Assembly: GCA_943735955.1 (NCBI GenBank)
Contig: OX030964.1
Span: forward strand, 2,581,961 to 2,645,960
Origin: Piscicola geometra
Taxonomy: Eukaryota; Annelida; Clitellata; Hirudinida; Piscicolidae
Direction of reading: 5' to 3'
Length of the DNA: 64,000 nt
Part shown: piece by piece, positions 25,413-46,147 of the stretch
How positions within the stretch are numbered: position 1 is the first letter of the stretch
How the letters are laid out: each line of letters opens with the position of its first letter
Translations under genes and position numbers: made by a program
The notes under the pieces: model-generated
Database searches by the model: none
What the model was told of the DNA's origin: nothing
The model's input: the letters and a program-made list of their open reading frames with translations, nothing else

Positions 25413-26075
25413 TAGGCAAAATTGAAACAAATTATTTTATAAGTTTTAATGGGGCAAAATGTTGCAAAAACACAACGTGAGTGGGAAGTGCGATACAATT
25501 CTATGCAAAAAAGAATCATAAATAAATTGATTCAAACCACATTTATAAAATATAAATAAATTTCAATTGCAAATAGTTCGATAAATTTTTTAATTCTAAT
25601 TATTATATTATTTATAAAGCAGGCTGGCTTAGATGGTAAGTCGTTAGACCTGCAACTTAAAGGTTGCCAGTTCGAATCCCTGTTCAGCCAACCGTGAGCT
25701 ATCATATACCTAGTGTATATGATGCGGTGTTTCACGACTTATGTCGTGTGAGTGGCGCTTCAGTTGCGTGCCCGGGTGATATACAAAACTGAAATTTATT
25801 TATTTATTATAATTATTATTATTTTAGTTTTAAAAATTAAAAATATTTAACGTGAATTACAATAGCACACTCATAAACTGTCGTGCTGTAGCAAAATAAA
25901 TATTAAAAAAATAATTCATGAAAATAAAATTTCAAATTTATTGTACAAAAAAGATGAAATAAATCGGTATTAAAGCAACAAATGCAACAGCGGCGGTATA
26001 TGGGTTTAACAATTAGTTGTTTCTCCAAATTTGAGCTCTCCCTCTCGAGCATTTTTTGCTGGTTGCGCCCCTGGT
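25413..26075 (+). mobile_element. hAT group 1 remnant, end portion
   Basis: It contains the group 1 segment aagttttaatggggcaaaat followed by cacaacgtgag and runs to the element edge ggttgcgcccctg at about 26072. SINE S4 is inserted within it. Confidence 0.7.
25616..25795 (+). mobile_element. tRNA-derived SINE, family 1, full length (S4)
   Basis: It carries head, both hairpins (atcatatac/gtatatgat and cacgac-ttat-gtcgtg), the GC-rich third segment and the 3-prime end atacaaaactgaaattta. It is inserted in the hAT remnant. Confidence 0.93.
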
Positions 26076-26079
26076 TGAA

Positions 26080-26450
26080 AAGCACTATTAGTGCAAACCA
26101 ACTCAATGGATTGGCCATGTTGAGCATTCATCGTCAATGGGTTCCAAAAACAATAAACGACTTTTCGAAGAACTCATTTCGAAGCTTGCCAGTACACTTC
26201 GAAAAGCTTCTTTTTAAAGAATCCTTTTCAGTATATTATGTAAATAAACCTTTTTTATTTTAAAAAATTAATGTTTTAATAAGTAAAAAGCATATTATTA
26301 TATTTTCTTTTTTTAATAATGCAATCGTTTTTTAGTAAATTTAAAAAATGAATTTTTTTAAATTCTTTCGTTCAATAAAACAAAACTTTTATCAAAAAAT
26401 GATAGTGTCTGAACATATGAATGTCCGAACAATCTGGAATTTAACGGAAA
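26080..26450 (+). mobile_element. hAT transposase C-terminal remnant, group 2
   Basis: The plus strand encodes QLNGLAMLSIHRQWVPKTIN, the end of a hAT dimerisation domain. It is followed by AT-rich sequence ending near ccgaacaatctgg. A close copy lies at 45229-45600. Only the C-terminus survives. Confidence 0.72.
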
Positions 26451-26504
26451 AAATCTAAATAAATATATTAATTTGAGGAAGTTTTTTTCAATTTAAGTTG
26501 AGCA

Positions 26505-26600
26505 GACAAATTGAGAATGTACAACTTCGATTCCAATCTTACCCGAGTCATCAAACACCCCTTCGATAAAGCCCCAGTGCCGTCAGTTTCAACGGATGTA
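26505..26600 (+). mobile_element. RTE-like LINE fragment
   Basis: It matches the start of the longer fragment at 45665-45930 (ttccaatcttaccc..gtcatcaa), whose continuation encodes a reverse transcriptase motif. Only about 95 bases remain before the foldback element begins. Confidence 0.55.
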
Positions 26601-27760
26601 GGATAAAAAGCCTTCGGATAAAATACCTTCTACAAAAAGCCTCCCGGAAAAAAAACCTCTTGGAGAAAAAGTCTCTCGGAGAAAAAGTCTCTTTGTTGAT
26701 ATTTTAGTAAAAATAAAACGGACTTTTCATATAAAAAACGGAATTTTTTTATTATTTCGCGTCACAATTTTAAATAAATAAAACAAACTATATTTTTTTG
26801 AAATTTCATAATTAATACGAACTATAACTATAACTATAACGGACTTTATTTTTTTTATAGATTCGTTTCACAACTTTAAATAAATAAAACGGACTTTATT
26901 TTTTTAAAGACATAATAAAACGGACTATATTTTTTCAAATACATAATTAAAACGGACTATATTTTTATAAATACATAGTTAAAACGAACTTTAATTTATC
27001 AAATACAATAAAACTTATTGATAAACGGATAAAAAGTCTTCACGATAAAAAGTCTTCACGATAAAAAGTCTTCACGATAAAAAGTCTTTAGGATAAAAAG
27101 TCTTTAGGATAAAAAGTCTTCACGATAAAAAGTCTTCAGGATAAAAAGTCTTCACGATAAAAAGTCTTCACGATAAAAAGTCTTCAGAATAAAAAGTCTT
27201 TAGGATAAAAAGTCTTCAGGATAAAAAGTCTTCAGAATAAAAAGTTTTCAGGAAAAAAAGTTTTAGGGATAAAAAGTTTTAGGGATAAAAAGTTTTCAGA
27301 AAAAAAAGTCTTTAAGATAAAAAGTCTTCAGGATAACAAATCTTCAGAATAGAAAGTCTTCAGTCGTCAAACCAAATGATTAAAGTGAGGAATCAACAAC
27401 AACCAAGTCAAATTTATTCAAATACTATTTCCAGATTTAAAAAAAAATGAGCAAACATTAGATAAAAATATAAAATTTCAATCTTTTAGTTTTAAGGATC
27501 ACGTATTCTTCCTTAAACATTATTTCCTCATGGTTAAAGTGACGAAACAACAACAGCCAAGTCAAATTTGTTCAAATGCTAATTCTAGATTGAACAAAAA
27601 AAATATAGCAAAAATTAGATAAAAGTATCATATTCTATTCTTTAAGTTTTAAGGATCACGTATTAATCACCTATCTTTCCTAAAAATTTAATTTTTTACG
27701 TTTTTTTTCTGGAAAATTGTTTATCCTAAAAACTTTTTATCCTGAAGACTGCGACCAGAG
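26600..27760. mobile_element. Foldback-like non-autonomous element with 16-base repeats
   Basis: The left end has ggataaaaagccttcgg units. The centre holds units of about 40 bases ending aaaacggact (26700-26995), then a clean array gataaaaagtcttcac (27021-27365, about 20 copies). Two direct copies of about 140 bases follow (about 27375-27515 and 27535-27665, sharing ttttaaggatcacgtatt). The right end, near 27722-27750, has the repeat inverted (ttatcctaaaaactttttat). No coding capacity is seen. Confidence 0.7.
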
Positions 27761-27934
27761 ATTTTTTTATAGATATTCTAAGATATCCAATCTTAGTTGA
27801 TGAAGCCCTCCAAGAGCCTCTTTAACTTGTTGGGAACTAGGGAGGACTTAGTTTCATTAGTTACTTTTTTCATGTTCATCATTATGTTTTAAATAAAATT
27901 TATACAGACTATATTTTAAATTTGTTTTATTTTA

Positions 27935-28318
27935 TTCAATAAAATGTTTTCATATGGAAACAACTATGTATTTTTATTACAAAGCTAGACATTGACAATG
28001 CAATGGTGGCTTCGTTATACATTTCTATTGCATTTAATATTTATTTTAAGTATGGAGTATCAATGAAATAGAGATTCCCATACTTAGTAGTTTGTTGAAG
28101 TATAATTGTTTATAAATCTAATCCCAATAAATTGTATTCCTGTTTTTCCTGTTCCCGATTTAAAAGTTGATTCCCGTTCTCATTTTTTCCCGTACTCGAT
28201 TTAAAAGTTGATTCCCGTTCCCGACCCGAAAACCTATTCCCGGTTCCCGACTTTTCCCGTCCCGAAATTACTTTTCATTCCCGTTCCCGCGGGAGTCCCG
28301 CGGGTACCCGGTCTGACC
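27935..28318 (-). mobile_element. End fragment of hAT group 3 with CGGGAACGGGA repeats
   Basis: In reverse complement it matches the left end of the complete element at 59986-61553: the terminal agaggtcagacc, ccgcgggtacc region, the GGGAACGGGAAT-type repeats and then the segment aacgaagccaccattgcatt. The rest of the element is absent. Confidence 0.85.
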
Positions 28319-28321
28319 TCT

Positions 28322-28420
28322 AATATGATAGTTCACGGATGGCTAAACAGAGATTCGAACTGGTGACCTTCTAAGTTGCAGGTCCAACGACTTTACAATC
28401 TAAGCCAACCCGCTCGCCAA
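28322..28420 (-). mobile_element. tRNA-derived SINE, family 1, head fragment (S5)
   Basis: The reverse complement has the head cgagcgggttggcttagatt and the B box with ttcgaatc, ending at the start of the body (tatcatat). Confidence 0.8.
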
Positions 28421-28719
28421 TAACTGTTACTGAATACACCAACGAGTAACTAAAAACCCCACCATCACAATCTACCAGATCTCTCGGAATTTCCGCCATG
28501 GCAAAATTATCGTGGATTTTTTAATTGCCAAAACAAACACCATCATCATCAGCACCATCGCAATAAAATAGATAAAAAGGTCTTTAGGGATTAAAATGCT
28601 TTGCGCCGTTCTAATCAAATTATTATTTTAAATTTAAGACTTCCACTGACACATCATCATCGTCAACATCATCATTATCATTATTATTATTTTACCCCTC
28701 AAAAAAAATATACCGTATG
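28421..28719. other. Intergenic DNA with CAT/ATC-rich simple sequence
   Basis: Stretches such as catcatcatcagcaccatc and catcatcgtcaacatc occur. No gene is recognised. Confidence 0.5.
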
Positions 28720-28723
28720 TATC

Positions 28724-28806
28724 ATATGATGCGGTGTTTCACGACTTATGTCGTGTGAGTGGCGCTTCAGTTGCGTGCCCAGGCGCTATACAAAACTGAC
28801 ATTTTT
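28724..28806 (+). mobile_element. tRNA-derived SINE, family 1, body fragment (S6)
   Basis: It starts in the first hairpin (tatgatgcggtg) and runs through cacgac-ttat-gtcgtg to the 3-prime end acaaaactgacatttt. The tRNA-like head is missing. Confidence 0.85.
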
Positions 28807-29051
28807 TAAATTTTTATTGTTGTTACTATTAATTTCATATGTTAGATGTGTTGTGAAAGGGGGGCGGGGTGAAGTTATGAAAGAGCAAAGATCTTTCAGA
28901 AACTTTTGGGGAAATTTAGTAAGATTTTATTTTTTAAAGTTTTATTTACAATTTTTTTTTGTAATTAATTAATGCATAAGTCGCATGCTGGATGAACCGG
29001 TTAAATACAATCATATGGAAGTGAATCGTCCGGGATTGTGTTATAGATGGT

Positions 29052-29378
<327 letters not shown>

Positions 29379-29946
29379 GTTGATTTTATTTCTTGAAATA
29401 AATCAAACTGTTGAGTTTATAAACTTGTTTTGATACGAATATTTAAGTAAGCAATGAAAAGTTTTATTCTAAACAGCTTTAACTATAACTTCACATACTC
29501 ACAATGTACTAATATGTAAAAATACTTTTTTACGCTATGTTTGACGATTATGTTCGCATCAAAACAAGAGTTTTCAAATGTTTTTTTTAAGTGGAGGGTC
29601 CACATTAAGGCAGACCCCCTCGCAGTGGGGAAACAGGGAGGTTCGGACCCCAGGACCCCCACAGGATCGCCGCCCATGATCTAATCAGAAAGTAATTTAA
29701 GGAATCTACTTCTATATGCAAATACTTCGCTTTAGCTTCTAGTTTAATTCAACTCTTTTACTTTTGAAAACCACCAGCCTTTGACTCATAGACAATGTGT
29801 CATTCAAATGTCAAGAGGCAAAGCTACACAGCTGACACTTAACAGCTTTGAAGCAGATCTAGAAAGACAAACCCAAAATGTTCAAGATAAAAAGCTGTAA
29901 TACTTCTTGTTTTTACTTCTCAATAAAAGATCTAAAAGATCTAAGC
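29379..29946. other. Upstream region of the BTB genes, nothing firmly recognised
   Basis: A GC-richer patch near 29600-29670 (gcagaccccctcgcagtggg) may be repeat debris but has no second copy in the window. No other feature is supported. Confidence 0.4.
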
Positions 29947-30970
29947 ATGGAGATCGAAGAAAAGTGGAATGATTTCAGCATTCCAGACCCTCTTTCCAGC
30001 GTCTCGATCGGAGTTGAAGACAAACTTCTCCACGTGCACAAAGAAGTGCTTGCAATGTGGTCTCCTGTTTTTCAATCGATGTTCACTTCTGACTTCATGG
30101 AAAGGAATGAACAAAAGGTTGAACTTCCCGGGAAGAAGGTAGAAGATGTAATTGAGCTTCTGCAGTGTATTTACCCGCCTATGAAGCCTGTGACAGGTTA
30201 GGGGAAAGGTGGATTGCGAATGGAAACAGGAGGAAACAGTGGATGTAGAGATAAAGTAACCACGTTTGTATTGCATCATACTACATCCTCATTTCATCAC
30301 TCATTCACCACTTCCACTGCCACTGCCACCTTCCCCACAGACTCCAATGTGGATATTCTTTTGCCTCTGGTGGAAGAATATCAGATAGAAGAAATTAAGA
30401 AGAAGTGTGAAGGTTTTTTTCTGCCACCAAATCTGCTTTTTATTTATAAAGAGTACCTACTTTCAAAGCCTTCATCTCTGCCCATTCTTTCATCACTCAT
30501 TCCCTCATTTCCACTAACCACACAGAAGTCCTTCTCGCCAAGAAAGGCAGCTTGGAATTGTTGCTATTGGCACAGCAATATGGTCTCCACCAGTTGAAGA
30601 CAAAGTGTGTTGAGGAGGTATGGGTGTGTTGGATGGTTGAGGGAGGGAGAAAGATAATAAGGGAATTAAAAATAAAATTGTAACTTTTAAACAAACAGTA
30701 TTGCTTTACTTATTTTATCAGATTCTTTTTCAATCTATCACCTTTCAACCACAAAATTATATTTCAATAAAATACATAAACCATAAGCATGTCATCCCCA
30801 AGGTGAAACTTCTGAAACTATCCGATATGGAAAAAGATCCTTGCTTTGGCAAGCTCGATCCTAAAACCGTCAACTCTATTCTTAAGCTGAAGGTTGCTGC
30901 CTCAGAAGGTAGGCTTGATCTCCATATGCTGAAGGTGGCTGCCTCAGAAAAGATGAGTAGGAAGTTGAGT
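29947..30970 (+). pseudogene. BTB-domain gene, tandem copy 1, probably truncated
   Basis: The exon model is 29947-30196 (BTB core: LLHVHKEVLAMWSPVFQSMF, LPGKKVEDVIELLQCIYPP), 30341-30412, 30526-30617 and 30803 onward. The first three exons join in phase exactly as in copy 2. In the fourth exon the donor aaggtgagt of copy 2 reads aagatgagt here (near 30952), and about 48 bases are internally duplicated (the aaggt-gctgcctcagaa segment occurs twice, at 30892 and 30940). The last two exons are missing: the copy runs into copy 2 near 31110. BTB domains mediate dimerisation and cullin-3 or transcriptional partnering. It may be non-functional or may use the first alternative donor near 30908. Confidence 0.75.
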
Positions 30971-31136
30971 TGAATAGTGAAATAGAACGTATGAAACTTT
31001 TGGAAGAAAATGAAGGAGGGGATGTGAAAGATGCAGAATTCAACTTCTAATTTATTTCTTTTTTTTCCATTCATCATAACCATCCTGCAAGCTATATTTA
31101 CAGAGAATTGGGAGTCTGAACGAAAAACAAAAAAAG

Positions 31137-32509
31137 ATGGATTTGAGCATTCCTTGGCCTCTTTCCAGCATCTCGATAGAAGTTGAAGACAAACTTCTCC
31201 ACGTGCACAAAGAAGTGCTTGCAATGTGGTCTCCTGTTTTTCATGTGATGTTCACTTCTGACTTCAAGGAAAGGAAGGAACAAAAGATTGAACTGCCCGG
31301 GAAGAAGGTAGAAGATGTAATTGAGCTTCTGCAGTGTATTTACCCGCCTATGAAGCCTGTGACAGGTTAGGGGGAAGGTGGATTGCGAATGGAAACGGGA
31401 GGAAACAGAGGATATTCGTGGATGTAGAGATAAAGTAACCACGTTTGTATTGCATCATACTACATCCTCATTTCATCACACACTCACCACCCTCACTGCC
31501 ATCTTCCAACAGACTCCAATGTTGAAAATCTGTTGCCTCTGGTGAGCGAATATCAGATAGAAGGCATTAAAAAGAAGTGTGAAGGTTTTTATCTGCCACC
31601 ATAACTACTTTTTATTTATAAAGAGTACCTTCTTTCAAAACCATCATCTCTGCCCATTCTTTCATCACTCATTCCCTTATTTCCACTAACCACACAGAAG
31701 TCCTTCTCGCCAAGAAAGGCAGCTTGGAATTGTTGCTATTGGCACAGCAATATGGTCTCCACCAGTTGAAGACAAAGTGTGTTGAGGAGGTATGGGTATG
31801 TTGGATGGTTGAGGGAGGGAGATATATAATAAGGGAATTAAAAACTAAATTGTCACTTTTAAACAAACAATATTGCTTTACTTATTTTATCAGATTCCTT
31901 TTCAATCTATCACTTTTTAAGCCACAAAATCATATATCAATAAAATACATAAATCATAAGCATGTCATCCCCAAGGTGAAACTTCTGAAACTATCTGATA
32001 TGAAAAAAGATCCTTTCTTTGGCAAGCTCGATCATGAAACCGTCAATTCCATACTTAAGCTGAAGGTTGCTGCCTCAGAAAAGGTGAGTAGGTTGGAAGG
32101 GAAGAATAAATCAAATAAAAAGAGGATGGGATGTAAAATAAGTAGAAATTGATATGAGAAAAGATGTAGGATTAAAGTTTTTATCATCCCTCTCTTCTCC
32201 ATTCATCATACCAACCACCAAGCTATATTGCACAGGTAATTGAGAACGTGAAAGAAGTCATGGACAGTATTTCGTCAGACCGCAATGGAAAATGTTCAAT
32301 CCACAATCGGGTTCGGAAAGTTTTTCACTATTATGCCCTAACACCTCATTCTCCTTGTGGAGCATTTCTTCCTCATTAACAACCCACCCTCAAACTCCCT
32401 TCAGGACGGATTCAACAAGGACTGCAAAAGGTGCTTAAAAGCCTACCGAAACGCTGTAATGGCGATATCTCAACAGGCGATATTCCATTTAAATGGGATG
32501 TATGAATAG
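31137..32509 (+). CDS. BTB-domain protein, tandem copy 2, apparently intact
   Basis: Six exons join in phase: 31137-31365, 31513-31584, 31698-31789, 31976-32083, 32236-32310 and 32405-32509, giving 226 residues. The BTB core fills the first exon (VEDKLLHVHKEVLAMWSPVF, then TSDFKERKEQKIELPGKKVE). The second and third exons encode its helical end (LVSEYQIEGIKKKCEE, LLLLAQQYGLHQLKTKCVEE). The fourth has LKLSDMKKDPFFGKLDHETV. The final exon is cysteine-containing (DGFNKDCKRCLKAYRNAV) and ends in TAG. No MATH, Kelch or zinc-finger domain is visible. BTB proteins usually act as dimers in cullin-3 ubiquitin ligases or in transcriptional complexes; which applies here cannot be read. The start is the first ATG in the exon; an upstream non-coding exon is possible. 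Confidence 0.78.
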
Positions 32510-32935
32510 GAAGAGGTCGGCCATAGTAGTAGTGTTGAAAGAATTGGGAATATTGAAAAAAAATTGAGCTTTCTTTCACCATTCTATTAAATTTTAATAA
32601 TATTAATAATTAAACGTTTCATTTGTTTTTAAATTGATAATTATTTTTTGTAATTAATTTGAGAATTTATTGTGAAAAACTAAGTAAAATGATTAAAAGT
32701 TGTATCAGTGATTTTCCAGTTCGGATTTTTCAGTTAAAGTTCAAGTTACAGTTATGAAAAATTTATTTTTCAGTTACTATTCAAGTTACAGTTATGCAAA
32801 TTTTAATTTTTCAGTTACTATTTCAGTTTCAGTTATTTTTGTTAGTTACAGTTACAGTTAATCAAGATAGAAAAAAAAAGAATTTTTATTTTTAATACAG
32901 CCCAAATTAATGTTTAAAAGGCAAATTATTTAAAA
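32510..32935. repeat. Degenerate CAGTTAC-type repeats
   Basis: About 32715-32870 repeats a degenerate unit of roughly 26-60 bases built on cagttactattcaagttac and shorter gttacagtta runs. No gene is recognised in the rest. Confidence 0.6.
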
Positions 32936-32939
32936 GATA

Positions 32940-33400
32940 TATAAATATATTATTCATAATATACGCTGTTCATTTTCATAAATGTCTTCAATTCCAGATT
33001 TTTGCTGAGGCGATTTTTTCCCCTGCAGTTAGGTCTCCGCACACTCAAAACACCTTTTCCACATACGTTTGTGAAGCGGGAGCTTAAACAATGTCTTGCG
33101 CATACGAAGCTAATAATCTAGGGTACTCAATAATTTAAGTGCTAACATTTCTCCTGTATGTGGGTGAGACATGAACATTTAGCAGGGCCTGAATCGCACG
33201 AAGCATTGATTGATTAAAAAAAGATGCTGAGATCCCGAGACATGAAAGTGTTAGACCCTTCTTAGTCCAGCAATCCATGCTAATGACAACGCGATGTCCA
33301 GTTTGAAGATCTTTACGAATTCGATCTTCTACATTGTTCTTATAATCTTTTATCAAAGAAATCATTTTCTCTGAACCTAAATGATAGAAATTGCATATAT
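32940..33400 (-). mobile_element. hAT transposase fragment 5-prime of copy B
   Basis: The minus strand at 33135-33365 reads DLQTGHRVVISMDCWTKKG, then LGISASFF, the hAT block around the first catalytic Asp. Further minus-strand pieces at about 33000-33080 resemble the VEKVFSVCGDLTAGEK region (the dimerisation motif) in a shifted frame. It is internally deleted and dead. It ends close to the left limit of the B/C duplication. Confidence 0.72.
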
Positions 33401-33449
33401 TTACGACTGTTTAATTAAAATAATTTAAATGGCTTATAAATTATGTTCA

Positions 33450-33657
33450 AAATGCTTGTTAAGAATTGTGGCATTCCCTTCCTATAAACACGCCACGTTT
33501 TCATTGATAGCTATGTTTTTTAACAATAATGCTTGCTAGCAGATGCAAAATCTAAAATATAAATGTACTTGCGCTGTCATGCTAAGGGAGCTTCATTTAC
33601 GTCTTACCGTGGCATTTACTTTTTCGAAGAGAACTTGCATGTTATTGATCAGAAGTG
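33450..33657 (+). promoter_or_regulatory. Candidate promoter and 5-prime leader of copy B
   Basis: These bases are about 97 percent alike with the same interval of copy C (45940-46147) and lie at the left limit of their homology. A TATA-like box (tataaac) sits about 175 bases before the ATG in both copies. No transcript evidence is available. Confidence 0.45.
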
Positions 33658-43676
<10,019 letters not shown>

Positions 43677-43795
43677 GCTAGGAAGAGTTGTGCTATGCCA
43701 TACGTGGTTGCTGGTTTTTGACTATAAAACACCAACATCATCGTATAAATACTACTTTTAAATAATTGTTTTTTTCTCTGGATGTCCATCAGGTC

Positions 43796-45228
43796 TTTAT
43801 CTCACGAAACATTTTATATATCAAATGAAAACATAGCGATCCCACTAAAATAACACTAACATGTCACAAACTCTGGGAAAAATAGACTTTTATTACACTT
43901 TTATCTCTCTACACTTATCATATGTACATTCTTCCCATCATGACTCAGTATACATATATATACATATATAGAACAACGCAAAAGGGCAAAACAACTCCCG
44001 AGCTTTCGGAATTCTGCAACCTTCAAGGAAAGGATTCTGAAACTGTGCAAAGACAGCTCAAAATCACATCAGCAAGTTTACGTGCGGATCAGTCTGATCT
44101 CATTGCATGTATCGAACTGCAAGAACCCTTTTGTGCCACAAGCCTTCAGCCGAGTTGCATTATATGCTCGATGTTGCTCTGACTCTGCCAGTTACTTCAT
44201 AAGATGCAGAAAAAGAAATTTCTAAACTTCGGCTTCTTAAAATTCATTTTAGGTCTATTGTATCTGCTCGTCATTTGCAAAGCTTAATTGAGAATAAATG
44301 CTACCAAGACAGCTACTGCACTTCTTCCAGTAAATGAAATGGTGAAAAGATTTTCAAAACTGTTTGAAAAGTTATTTTGTAACTGAGAACACATCAATAT
44401 TAAAATGTAGTTTAAATAAAATATTTTATAAAATCGAAAAGTTATTTAGTAGATGAGCACACATTAAAATTTAGTTTAAATAAAATATTTAAAAAATCAT
44501 TGACTGTTTAGGATCTCATATCAAACTTTTTTTCCCAATTTTTCCCTTAGTTTAAAAAATGATGACGTAACTTTAAGAATACTATGAAACTTAGTTTGTA
44601 GTTTTTCTTTTTTATCATTAATAAACTATCTTAAATTCTTTATTGATTATAATTAGATCAAAATTATAATTGGTAGATTTGATTCAGCCGGAAAAAATTG
44701 TAACATGAATTTTAGATTTAGACCTGCATTGTATAGTTAGAATAATAACTCAAGTAAAATTGAAAATAATTATTTCATAAGTTTTAAAGGGGCAAAATTT
44801 TGCGAAAAACAACGTGAGCGGGAAGTGTGATACAATTCTATGCAGTAAGAAATCATAAATAAATTGATTCAAACCACATTAATAAAACAAAAATAAATTT
44901 CAATTGCAAATATTCGATACATTTTTTTCTTTTTATTATTTTATTAGTTATAATAATAATTATTATTATTTTAATTACAACAAATCAAAATATTTAACAT
45001 GAATTACAATAGCGCACTCATAAACTGTCGTGCTGTTGCAAAATAAATATATAAAAATTAATTTATAAAATTAAATTTCAAATTTAATGTACAAAAAATG
45101 TGAAAAAACTCGGTATTGAAACAACAAATGCAACAGCGGCGGTATATGGGTTAAACAATTAGTTGTTTTCCCAAATTTGAACCCTCTCCCCCAGCATTTT
45201 TTGCTGGTTGCGCCCCTGGTTCAGAAGC
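43796..45228 (+). mobile_element. hAT group 1 remnant downstream of copy B
   Basis: It is collinear with the remnant after copy A: tctttatctcacgaaac, then ctcccgagctttcggaattc, ctgactctgccagttac and finally ggttgcgcccctg near 45221. Frames are broken. Confidence 0.78.
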
Positions 45229-45600
45229 ACTACTAGTCAAAACCGACTCAATGGATTGGCCATGTTGAGAATTCATCGTCAATGGGCTCCAAAAACAATA
45301 AACAACTTATCGAAGAACTCATTTCGAAGCTTGCCAGTACACTTCGAAAAGCTTCTTTTTAAAGAATACTTTTCAGTATATTATGTAAATAAACCTTTTT
45401 TAGTTTACAAAATTAATGTTTATAATAAAGAAAAATCAAATTATTTTTTTTCTTTTTTTTAAATAATGCAATCATTAAAAAAATTTAAATTTAAAGAACA
45501 AAAATTGCTTTTTTTTTTATTCTTCCATGAGGGTTCAAAAAACAATAATTTTTTCAAAAAATGATATTGTCTAAACATATGGATGTCCGAACAATCTGGA
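45229..45600 (+). mobile_element. hAT group 2 C-terminal remnant
   Basis: It encodes RLNGLAMLRIHRQWAPKTIN in one frame and ends near ccgaacaatctgg, like 26080-26450. Confidence 0.72.
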
Positions 45601-45664
45601 AATTAACAGAAAAAATCTAAATAAAAAATTTTAATTTGAAGAAGTTATTTGCATTTAATTTGAA

Positions 45665-45930
45665 CAGACAAATTGAGAATGTTTAACTTTGATTCCAATC
45701 TTACCCGGGTCATCAAGCACCCCTACGATAAAGACCCAGTGCCGTCAGATTCAACAACAGCATTAAGAACGCGACGGTTTCTAACCACGCTAGGAGTGAA
45801 ACAGGGTTGTTTACTGTCTGTCACTCTTTTCAACGTTTTCCTAGAAAGAACCTTGACAGAAGCTCTAGGAAACCACGAAGAAACATTTAGCATTGTCCAA
45901 GTTTTGTTCAGGACTGTGGGAGACTGACTG
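45665..45930 (+). mobile_element. RTE-like LINE fragment (reverse transcriptase)
   Basis: The open frame at 45673-45927 includes GVKQGCLLSVTLFNVFLERT, the reverse transcriptase block just before the catalytic YADD in RTE-type elements. The rest is missing. It ends where copy C homology begins. Confidence 0.7.
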
Positions 45931-45939
45931 ACTTAAAAC

Positions 45940-46147
45940 AATGCTTGTTAGGAATTGTGGCATTCCCTTCCTATAAACACGCCACGTTTTCATTGATAGC
46001 TATGTTTTTTAACAATAATGCTTGCTAGCAGATGCAAAATCTAAAATATAAATGTACTTGCGCTGTCATGGCTAAAGGAGTTTCATTTACGTCTTACCGT
46101 GGCATTTACTTTTTCGACGAAAACTTGCATGTTATTGATCAGAAGTG
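45940..46147 (+). promoter_or_regulatory. Candidate promoter and 5-prime leader of copy C
   Basis: It is the same segment as upstream of copy B, with the TATA-like box tataaac about 176 bases before the ATG. Confidence 0.4.

Noticed and set aside
25640..25700. tRNA genes within the family 1 SINEs
   Set aside because: The A and B boxes are present, but the cloverleaf is poor and each copy continues into the same non-tRNA body.
31600..31605. Stop codon in BTB copy 2 (CCA CCA TAA)
   Set aside because: Phase analysis places the exon end at 31584 (GAAG before gttttt), so the TAA lies in the intron; the next exon at 31698 joins in frame.
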